From contig MU129401.1 in the NCBI GenBank assembly GCA_014904985.1, forward strand, positions 1 through 18,278: a stretch of 18,278 nucleotides of DNA. The letters are read 5' to 3'. The notes below the pieces were generated by a model that saw nothing but the letters and a program-made list of their open reading frames with translations, had not been told where the DNA came from and did not search any database. The position numbers and the translations under genes were made by a program. Position 1 is the stretch's first letter; every line of letters starts with the position of its first letter. Origin of the DNA: Hydnum rufescens UP504. Its lineage: Eukaryota > Basidiomycota > Agaricomycetes > Cantharellales > Hydnaceae. Of this stretch, positions 9,087-17,936 are shown piece by piece.

Positions 9087-12000
9087 TTAAACATTACAAA
9101 TCCCTGAGACTGCTGGCATCATCAACTTCACCAACTGGTACTTGACATTGGGCCCATTTTGTACCACATTTAAAGTGTTGAAAATCAATCCAGGTAGCAT
9201 TAGGATTTCCCACAATGTGAGAGTGTGGGTGCTCCAGGATGCACGGTAGGCAGGAGGGACCCAGAGAATAAACTCACCATTGGGTCCCAAAATCCACCCA
9301 TCATCAAGTTGAAAGGGAGATGGTGGAGGTGGGAATAGATGGCAGGATACTGGGGAATGTCTTCTGCAGTGGGAAACTGTGATATTTCAACAGTGTTGGG
9401 CTGGGGGCCAGAAACAAACTTCTTGGCAGTGGCAAAGATGTCATTGTCATGGGGAACCATTGGCTGCCCAATCCTTGCACCTGTCTCCACATTCCAGAAT
9501 TGTAAAGTATAGTTCCTGGAAGTGGCAGCAATCTGCTTGCCATCAGGTGAGAAAACAATGGCCCAGATGTGATCATCATGCTCCTCTATTGGCTGGCCAA
9601 TGCTTGCACCTGTCTCCACATTCCAGAGTCGTATTGTCTTGTCCATGGAGCTGGAAGCAATCTGCTTGCCATCAGGTGAGAAAGCAAGGGACTGGATGAC
9701 ATCATCATGCCCCTCCATTGGCTGGCCAATGGTTGCCCCTGTTGCCACATTCCAGAATTGTATAGTTTTCTCATTAGAGCCAGAAGCAATCTGCTTGGCA
9801 TCAGGTGAGAAAGCAAGGGACAAAATGCTACCATGACACCCCTTCATTTGCTGACCAATGGTTGTGCCTGTCTTCACATTCCAGAGTTGTATAGTCATGT
9901 CCTCAGAGGCAGCAGCAATCTGCTTGGCATCAGATGAGAATGCAATGGACAAGATGCTACCATGATGCCCCTCAATTGGCTGACCAATGCTTTCACTTGT
10001 CTCTGTATTCCAGACCCATAGGGGACCACCCCAGGTACTGGAAGCAAATTGCAGGGCATCAGGGGAGAGAGCAATAGATCCTCCAACTTGTTCAAGTGGT
10101 GGAAAGAGCAGCCTGGCATTTGGCCAGTGCTCGAGTTGTCCCTGAGCAAGTTTTGCAACTCCTGGAAACTGGGGCCGCCACTGCTGATATAGGAGAGATG
10201 ATGCAGGAGCAAATGTCAGACCAGAAAGGTAGATGTGGGGTGTGTTGTTTGCAACAGGGGCAAACATGATCAAGAATCGAGTGGCATCCCATAACAGTTC
10301 AACAAGGTCTCCAGCAATCTGGGGAGTGCGTGTTAAGAATCAGCCTACAGCTTCAGCATGTCCTCAAATTGCAGCCATGCTTACATGAGAGGTTCTAACT
10401 GAAGCTAACATACTTGCAGGGGCAGTCTGCGTAATACTCACCACTTCCAACCAGTGCAAATAATCCTTCCGGAGGAATGACTCCAAGCAGTCCTGAGCAA
10501 ACTCAATGCTAGGTGTTGCTACCAGATGGAAACCCCAGAATCGACAAGCATAATAAAGATAATCAGGGATGTGTTTTTCCCTGAGATCCTTAAGGTTAGG
10601 GATGTCAGCATTGCAAAGGAATGATGTTGGAATTTGACAAATATTGAAGGCCAAGGTCTTGTCCATCACACGAAAACATGCCAGCGCCATGTCCTGATTT
10701 GCTTCATCTTTGTCGATGTAGAAATCTTTGTTATGCTCCGCATTACACAAGAAATCACGATATGACGTATGGAGAGGCACTATGGGTGCATGGTCACTGT
10801 GTGTACCACTAAGGAGTGAGGCAAGATGCTTCACAATTCCTCTTTGTATCTCAATGTCACCATCATCGGGAGTGAAGACAGAGTCGGGCGGAACGAGGTA
10901 CACAAGAGCACGCAATGATAAAGCCTCCTGAGTGCATAGGATTCGACCCAAGACTGATTTGACTCGTTTTACTGCTATCTCAATCGATGGATTGCAGTGT
11001 TCCTTCATCACGGTGCTGTAGAGCGCATAAAGCCCTTCATCACTATGCAGCACTGTCGCAATCCGGTCCCGCGGGCCAACGCCGGCGTCATTATCCCTGC
11101 GAATGAAGCGGCAGGCGGTAGCGGCCCACTGAAAAGATGTTCCGGCCAGGTGGATGAGATCCTTCAGCTGGGTCTCGTACTTCTCTCGGAGTTCCTTCAC
11201 GTTCTGGAGTTCACTATGTATATACGTCTTGATATCGCGCGAGGTCTGATAAGTCGGAATGTCATCCAAAAGCATGATGTCAACCCCAGGTGGCAGTGGG
11301 GACTGCAATGCCTCCTGAATATCATGCTCGAATCTCGACGTGATAACAACTCGAAGACCCGGAGGGAGTTCTGAAGCTCGCTTTGTTAGAACAGCAAGCG
11401 CGTCGGTGCGAGCCATAACATCCCCAGATTCATCGAATGCGTCAATGAAAACAACAGTCTCTCCCAGGGCCTGATCACCCTCGAATGATGCAATGATAAA
11501 GCGCTGGAACTGCAATTTACAGTTATGGGTTCTTCGTATCGCGGTGTCATTCTTTATACCATTGACCAGGCGCTGTTTCCGGGAGTTGTCCAAGTCGGCA
11601 AGGTCTCGAGCGATCGTACTGAATAAGTTGGTCAGGTTTGCGAGGGGCTCATTTTTGTCGAAGCCATAGTACGACCCCTGGCGTTCAAGTTCAGAGACCC
11701 GTTTCGCGCATGAGCGAAGGATCGATGATTTCCCGGCACCCGCCATACCACACAACCAAAGCACACGAGATGATTCGTTAGAGCTCAATGTTATTGAGCC
11801 ACTCGAATCGATCGAGGGCGTATCCGCTCCAACAGCCCAACGCACGACAGCATCGATGATCTCGGTACGTGTACCTGGTAAGCACCCTTGATCCAGATCG
11901 TGATGGGCCTCCGGGGCGTATTTTAATTCGTTGAGCACTTGGAAGTCCCCTATGGCCCATCTTAGAACACATATTTTGACTGAGGACATATAAGAAGCAC

Positions 12001-13371
12001 TTACGGACTTCAGTCACGACGTCGAAGACACGATGTGTAATGACTGTGCATTCTATGCTCGCATGATCAATCAGATTCCGCTGGAGAGCCTCAAGGGTCC
12101 TCTTATAGTTATTGATTCGTGCGTCCACAGGAGAGAACCGTGTTCTTCACAGTGCGTTTGACTGCGACCCACGATGATCAGTCTTAGAGCTACGTAGACC
12201 ATGCGGGTTTCCACATACTGAAGGACTCGTCCCTGCAATAGTCCCGAATGAAGTATGCGCATTCCATTACTTGCGTAGTATTTGGTTGATAATGTCTTGA
12301 TCTGTCTTCGAGCGTTTTGTCAACTCGTCGGCTTCGTCAGCAAAGGAGCAGGCGTTCGCCATAGTCGGGATTAATTCCATCACTACTGTAGGCATCTCGG
12401 ACACTCTGGGCGGAAGCAACCTAATGGACCACCAGTCAGAGGGCGTACAGATACAAAACTTGACTCTAGTTCTACCTTATACGCGCCGAGGCGACTCCCC
12501 ATGCTAACTTGATCCAAGGGTGAACCTATTTGTAAATCTTCTTAGCGGCCGCAGGACTCAGGTGCTTCGGGATGAAACGTGCCTCGGCGACCGTGTCGGC
12601 AACTTTCACAAGGGCATCGAGGCGCCTCAACAATGGCTGCCAAGCATTGAACTGCGCTGTGATTTCTGTTGCTAATGGGGCGGTAGGCCTGAATGGCGTC
12701 ATTGACAGCCCCTAGGCTGGACCTAACTGCTTGGCAGCCCGATTGGAATTCTGGACGACATCACGAGTGGATATCATAGAGGAGGCCACACATATTATCA
12801 ATTCTCCGAATTTGTCGGTCGCACCATGCTTCAAATCGAGGCGTATTTCTGCGGGAATAAAGACCGTGGGTGAGCGTGGTCAAATCTTCACATAAACATG
12901 AGCATCCACCTTTTTCTGTTGCCGAGGGGAGATCGAAACTACACGATGCGATAACTAGACCCGAACGCCCAAAATGGTGCTCACGCAGATCTATAATTAC
13001 TCTGCAATCAATAGGTGTTGGAGTCACCGTGCTGCAGGAAGTTTAAGTGTGAGCGAAAGGCGACGAAATGTATGTTCGAAGGAGACCTACAACTCATCCC
13101 CGAAAGGATCCTTCCACATCACGACCTTATGTGTTGCTGTGGTGTAGTTCGACTTTGGCGAACGAAGTCCAGTGACGGTAGCAGGAGGCTGGATGGTGAA
13201 GTGAAGGCGGTATCGTTTCGATGGATGCAGAAGATGGCTGTTGCATCTGGCCTCTGTCGCGAGGGCCAGACGGGAGTGTGAGATGGGAGTTGCTAGTCTG
13301 TAAGTGGGCGGCATACCCGAGATATACACTTTGCGGATGTCCACTGGGTCCAGCGGGTCTTGGGATGTCAT
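9087..13371 (-). CDS. NOD-like receptor: C2-like + NACHT + WD40 (probably disrupted)
   Basis: This encodes a STAND-class NTPase; fungal members act in non-self recognition and heterokaryon incompatibility. In-phase manual exons are 13371-13317, 13253-13094, 13031-12910, 12848-12583, 12525-12476, 12420-12271, 12232-12194, 12144-12005, 11949-10385 and 10318-9087. Exons 1-4 encode a C2-like domain (RYRLHFTIQPP, VVMWKDPFGD, RVIIDLREHHFGRSGL, KFGELIICVAS). A helical linker follows (ITAQFNAWQPLL, VHPWIKLAWGVAS). The NACHT domain has its P-loop GMAGAGKSS at 11749-11723, Walker B VVFIDAFDES and RVVITSR. Next come a winged-helix-like region, PHIYLSGLTFAP, five WD40 blades and a family-typical tail (DDGWILGPNGEFILWVPP). 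Lesions: an in-frame TAG at 12714-12712 and a 1-nt deletion near 9311-9318. Exons 7-8 are least certain. Starting at 12702 would bypass the TAG but lose the C2 domain. Confidence 0.82.
9440..10084 (-). repeat. Five tandem 129-bp WD40 repeats
   Basis: Within the last NLR exon, five units of exactly 43 codons follow each other. The first (10084-9956) is diverged. The next four (9955-9440) share the core SPDxKQIAxxS, the WNVxTGxxIGQ motif and highly similar DNA. Differences concentrate at a few codons, for example after QIA, before T-I-Q/R, and before the GH/HD turn. Such high repeat identity with scattered variable sites is known for fungal NWD genes, where concerted evolution and selection reshape the sensor propeller. 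Five blades is fewer than the seven of a standard propeller, so the array may have contracted or may use non-canonical blades. Confidence 0.85.
12526..12582 (-). other. Proposed GC-AG intron in the NLR gene
   Basis: Removing 57 nt between GAG|GCACGT and AAATAG|GTT joins KVADTVAE to VHPWIKLAWG, a run typical of this family. Retaining the segment gives an in-frame TAG right before GTT-CAC. There is no GT donor that restores this junction. The length matches the neighbouring introns, and a CTAAG branch-like word lies 17 nt before the acceptor. Confidence 0.65.
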
Positions 13372-14231
13372 GATGCGCGAGAGAGTATTGCAACTGATGG
13401 ATTACCTAGACGTTTAAACTCGATGGACCGTGGTGCAAGGGGCGAGGAGGCCCAGATCAATTCTGGGACCACGAAGGCTCGTTGAGAAGCACCCTATTTG
13501 GCAGACTTTATCTATTGCTAGCCCAAAAATGAGTACGCAGGGGCAGCAGTGTAAGAACCATTTCCAGATTTGGGACAGTCAAGTGACGCTCATTTAAGTC
13601 ATTATGAAGTTGCCGGCACCACCCGTGCAACACCCCATGCTTTCCATTCACGCCTTCCATGAACCGAGAGTATTGGGCTTCGAGCCATTGTCCAAGCTTG
13701 CATCAGTAGCACACACCCTATTCGTCTTAAATATTGAGCGATGGGTCGAAGCTTTGTCAATGCTACATAGTTTGGGATCACTCTATTATCGGGTAGTCTC
13801 CAAGAAAACTTTATCGGAGAGCTGGGAGAGGATCAAGGATCATGCGACCTGATCTAGGCTAAGAGCCAACATGATTTCCTTCTATCATCGGCCGACAGCA
13901 GTACGAAACAGTAAGTTGCATGATACCGCACGCCCTGACGGTTTCGAATATTTGTAGACAGGTGACTGGTACGGGTCCCCATAACAAAGGTATCCAGGTG
14001 ATTATTGTGTCTCCCTTGGAACCCACTTTGATAAGAGCCCGCTCCAAGCCCTGTACTCCCAGGATGTATGACCCTGCGGCATACCCACGCTCAAAGAATA
14101 GAGAGCCTACACCCACTTTGCACCGTGTTGCATTGAATTCGTTCATGGAAAGTAATGTCTGTCATGGGCGACACAAGCAGAATATAGAATGTTTAATTCA
14201 TTAACTATGGGCATATCATCATAGTAAGAAT
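13372..14231. other. Intergenic region upstream of the NLR gene
   Basis: This CpG-normal stretch separates the NLR start codon from the 3' end of the kinase relic; both lie on the minus strand. It should contain the NLR promoter, but I see no clear TATA box or operator. An 82-codon open frame on the plus strand (13604-13852, beginning MKLPAPPVQHPML) and a 95-codon frame on the minus strand (14146-13859) show no domain and are not supported as genes. Confidence 0.4.
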
Positions 14232-16297
14232 TCAACTCATTCTATATGTTGACGAGGCAGGAGCTGAGCTTCGCGCTCTTACACGTGTCCTCAAAATCAC
14301 TGGGATCGCCGGGTCTGAGAATCCGCCAGAAAGCTGTCCACACAGTTGTATCATCATAGAACAATTGATCATGCCGGAGAAGGGTTCATTGGGAGGGAGA
14401 CCTTGATGTGGACTACCACGCTTCTTGTTATACGCCGCCAGGTCGTGTTGATAATCATACCCAGACTTGAATCCATTATAAAGGAATGATGCCAACAGCC
14501 AGATCCATTCTATATCAATAGTCTCAAAAGGCAGTGTGGGATGTCTATCTCGGAGTAGCAGGAAGGCGAGCTTGTGTTGTGTGAGAAACCTACTATGGAT
14601 CCAGTCTTCCAAAGGCCTCGAACGACTAGGGCGGATCTCCTTTCCATTTTCGTATCGATAGGCGAACCAAACCGTCACCCAAAACATGGATTCGAAGTCG
14701 TGCCTCACAAAGTGCTGCGTCGGAGGTCAATGGCCGTGTAGATAGAAAAAGCCTGTTTTGCCAAACATCGAATGCGCCTTCGTGATATCTTTTGCGACGT
14801 CAAAGTCAATGAGAACACAGGCGGTGGTGGAGTCGACCCGGTGCAACATGTAATTTACGCTGACGTCGTGAAGAATGCCCACATCCCTATCCAGCCGTCG
14901 ATGGTCTGTAGAAATTAATCTTCCGTGAACAGCTTGAAGGATATCATATATAACCACTTACACTGAGCTATATCCCATGTAGCCTTCTTGAAATCATCGC
15001 CAGGTCGAATATCGGTCATTGGCAGGAGCTTCTTATCCAATATAACCCTCAAGACACGCGATGTCTCCCGAGAGGAGTCCGGCTCTTGCGGCAGTACGTG
15101 GCGGATACAACTTCGAGGAAGAGAGATAGTACTAAAGTCCTCGCTCTTCAAGAGCTCGGCCAAATGCGCCATCACTGAGAAATACTTCCTATTAACATAC
15201 CGCCGAGCACAGTTATAGGCCTCGTCCAGATATCCGCGTTCTAAAAGTCCGGGCTTTGTCTGGCCAGCCGGGCTTGACAACCGCAGCGCCACCATTTGTA
15301 TCTATGACTCCCCCAATCACATTGGTGGGACACCAAGGGACCGAGGATGAACAACTGGCCATCGACTGTGATTGTGGCACCGACGAATGGGTATACGGGC
15401 ACTAGCTGAGGTGTTGAAAATTCTGGGGTAGTCGGGGTCGATGGTGGAGTTTTCCTTGGCACCATCGTCACTGAAAGTGTTGGTGCGATTGTTAAGGTGG
15501 AATGGCTTAGACGGAGCACGAGCGAGAAGAGATCGGAAGAGTCACGGTGGGCGAGGAATATCGGATCGCTGGACGAAGCCTCCGAGCGTTGTCGGTGAGG
15601 ATTGCGACACACATCGGAAAGTGAATTATTAATAACATGAGCTCGAGTAGGTTATCCAAACGCCCACATTTTCAGATATCTCCACACGGTCGTAATGCCA
15701 AAGGCGAAGCATCGATTCTGGAGTCGTCCCGTGAACTACGTCGCTGCGACGGCGTCCATGTGCAGAGAATTCTAGAGCAGACGATGAAAGCCGTAGTTCG
15801 ACCAACTTGGGACCACCAGCCGTCATCCAAGAGATTGTACTAAGCACATCGTCATTTGCCAATAGATTATGCTGGAGTTTAAAGCCGGTGCTGACGTTTG
15901 GCATTGTAGAAAACACAATAGATTGCTTTGCAGGGCGAGCAGGGTGAATCCTCTTGTGATTCCGAGGATCGCTCTCGAATTCGGGTTTGGCCTTGATCAG
16001 TTCCATCCTGACATCGGTCACGGGTGCTGTCAGAAGAACGATGGTTACGTACGTGTCGGTCGCGCCTGACCGGGCGGAATGACTCTCGGTAGAGCCGGCA
16101 GATGCCAGAGTCCAGACCGGGGCCAATTGGATTACCTTCGCGCTATACCTCGCTGCAACGTAGGCGATCTCGCAACGTTCTGAAAACCGCGATATTGTAA
16201 TCCCTCTGCAGCTCGAGCTTGTTTTCCATATCGCCGCGCATGGTACTTCCCCCCTCACCCACCATTCCGGTTTCCCCGAGTGGACGTCATTCTGCAT
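14232..16297 (-). pseudogene. FunK1-like fungal protein kinase relic
   Basis: FunK1 kinases (Pkinase_fungal type) are expanded in Agaricomycetes; substrates are unknown. From 16297 the N-terminal half is open to 15629 and ends with a characteristic LWHYDR...S segment (about 15690-15665). The kinase lobe follows: GGAAVVKPGWPDKAR (15290-15246, VAIK-like Lys), ERGYLDEAYNCARRYV, RVLRVILDKKLLP, a good 56-nt intron (14961-14906, GTAAGT...CTACAG), a catalytic loop ILHDVSVNYML (14875-14843), LIDFDVAK (DFG equivalent), an AIDL activation-segment remnant, and RHDFESMFWV (14704-14675). At least three or four frame changes are needed, near 15330, 15245, 14745 and 14715. In the catalytic loop the HRD Arg is missing and the metal-binding Asn is Tyr. 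It is therefore a pseudogene; its ancestor may already have been a pseudokinase. Stop codon at 14232. Confidence 0.7.
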
Positions 16298-17577
16298 CAG
16301 TAGTGGCTGCAGATAATGACCTCTACGGATTATGGTCCGAAGGTGCCAAAATTCAGGAACTAGCTAATGATTCTCAGGAGCTCAAGGAGATGGTCAACGA
16401 GTCTCGGAAATTTCCCCTGTGGCTCAAGGACGAGGCAAGTTCATTCCCACACCCCAAGTCCAGATATTAACACGTTTAGTAAAAGGCCAAAGAAGAAAGC
16501 AATGTCTTCTCTCGACTGTTCCTAGAATTAAAATATCTCCTTAAGCAGTCCCAGTACTCTTTTGAGGAGACACCCACAAACACACATTTCCGAGAGTCTA
16601 TGCCACATATCCTAATGCTGTCTCAACATTGCTGCCACTTCAGAGAAGAGACATCAGGGGGAATCCCTACACCCAAAGCAGTGGATTTACAAGTCTCCAT
16701 TGACGCCCTAATTTCGTTTATATTCCGAACCTTGGAGCCTTATGAAGGAAATGAAATGCGCCAAATGTACGTTGTTTTCGCTACCTAGAGACAAACCTGA
16801 ACTAAATGTCCCCTATAGATATGAATGTCCTCTCACTCTACCCGCATCAAGTCTCGAACTATCTGAGTGCAATTGCCGACCTCGCCGTGTGCATCAGAAT
16901 GAGAAACTTTCCCGTCCACCTCCCCCGACATGTTCGAGATGAAATAATTGCCATAGACCTTGATCCAGCAGATCGGCGCTCTCCCGAACTCCTTGTGTTG
17001 CACTGGCTAGTCGAGCATAAGGAGGAAACTGTGGGCTATCGTCAACTTTCTTTCTGTCTGGCTGCAGCAGTCCACCAACGGAGAGCTCTTGGTTTCCCCG
17101 AACACTATGTGTTTGGTGCTGCACACGTTGAGGCTGGGGAGATCACGACGTACGCAGCAACCTGGTCTCAATCTTATAGTCAGGTAACAACTTCACAAAA
17201 GATAACCAGTAAAAACCTTTTGTATTTATGCAGGCTTGATTTCACTCGTGCAGGTCCTTGTGTACCGCCTGGAAACGTACTCTCTGGAGAAGCCAGCTCA
17301 TGCTGCTTCTTTCTTCCTCTTCATGCGGTGTGTTGCCAAGAAAGCCCTCGAGTACCAAGCACAGTTAGCCAAGAAAGAGAAGAAATCACTTCCACCCTTC
17401 GCACCGGAGTATCAAACCTGGAAGGCACCACCTCCCCCACCTGTTCCACTGCCCTCTGATTGTGGCAGCCAAAAACGAAAACGGAGTGATGATGATATTG
17501 GTTCTGTTTATAATTCTGTTTCCGAGCATGGTGACTTTATGCAAGATGAGAGACTCTGGTCTCAGGAAGTGGCCTAG
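16240..17577 (+). CDS. Unrecognised multi-exon protein, head-to-head with the kinase relic
   Basis: I do not recognise the family. Proposed exons are 16240-16434, 16486-16766, 16819-17183 and 17254-17577. The first intron (16435-16485, 51 nt) would be GC-AG with the ideal donor GAG|GCAAGT; no GT donor is available there. The last intron (17184-17253, 70 nt) joins TWSQSYSQ to VLVYRLETYSLEK in phase. The exon 2/3 junction does not keep frame with the obvious GTACGT...TATAG splice: exon 2 is open in only one frame, and exon 3 reads well (SNYLSAIADLAVCIRMRNF) in another. Hence either another acceptor is used (for example after CTATCTGAG near 16865) or there is a 1-nt lesion. The product would be mostly helical, with a Pro-rich tail (KAPPPPPVPLP) and a nuclear-localisation-like QKRKRSDDD. 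Its ATG lies inside the 5' end of the divergent kinase relic. Confidence 0.6.
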
Positions 17578-17620
17578 TGGTCGAAAGCCTTGCAAACTTG
17601 GGGAACCGGGGTGAGCCACT
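17570..17620 (+). other. tRNA-like A-box sequence and hairpin after the unknown gene
   Basis: TGGCCTAGTGG (17570-17580) is a perfect match to the RNA polymerase III A-box consensus and overlaps the TAG stop codon of the upstream gene. AGTGGC (17569-17574) pairs with GCCACT (17615-17620). No B box follows at the expected distance, so this is at most a decayed tRNA or SINE fragment and may be coincidence. Confidence 0.25.
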
Positions 17621-17936
17621 AAAGGCTGAGTCAGTGCATTCCCTTTCGCCATGACAGAGACGAAAATAGTATTGGTGTTGTGTCTCATAAGCAGAATATG
17701 CAACAAGTGGATCCGCTGAATATACGGGGTCAAACGTTTGATTTTAGAACTGGCTTTCGTTGCTTCTTCAGTTCCTTCCCTGGTCTTGATACAGGGAACA
17801 TTGGGAAACTGTATCGCGGGCCCACCAAACGTTCCAAGTGCGGAAGACTTATTTCGTCGCTCATGGTTCTTGGAAGGACCAACAGGTCCTGAATATCGCA
17901 TCGTCTCATTTCCGAGTCCCAAGTGTACATACAGCA
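17621..17936. other. No firmly supported gene
   Basis: Open frames exist on both strands. The minus strand could hold a further exon of the right-edge gene (about 17886-17600) behind a possible intron starting GTAATGAG, but the junction and the protein are not convincing. A plus-strand frame at 17738-18037 is equally long. Nothing here is recognised. Confidence 0.3.

Noticed and set aside
9379..9836. Plus-strand frames across the WD40 array
   Set aside because: They are antisense shadows of a 129-bp in-frame repeat, which keeps all frames periodically open.
10997..11374. 125-codon plus-strand frame within the NACHT exon
   Set aside because: Antisense to a well-supported NACHT coding exon; no domain of its own.
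11980..12004. 25-nt intron ending at CCTCAG in the NLR gene
   Set aside because: Too short; the 55-nt intron ending at CCATAG (12004-11950) keeps frame and has typical length.
12761..13027. Separate 88-residue minus-strand gene
   Set aside because: Its first part is NLR exon 3 read through an intron; splicing at 12909-12849 restores the C2-like frame.
13604..13852. 82-codon plus-strand frame as a gene
   Set aside because: No homology recognised, no splice partners, and it sits in the presumed NLR promoter region.
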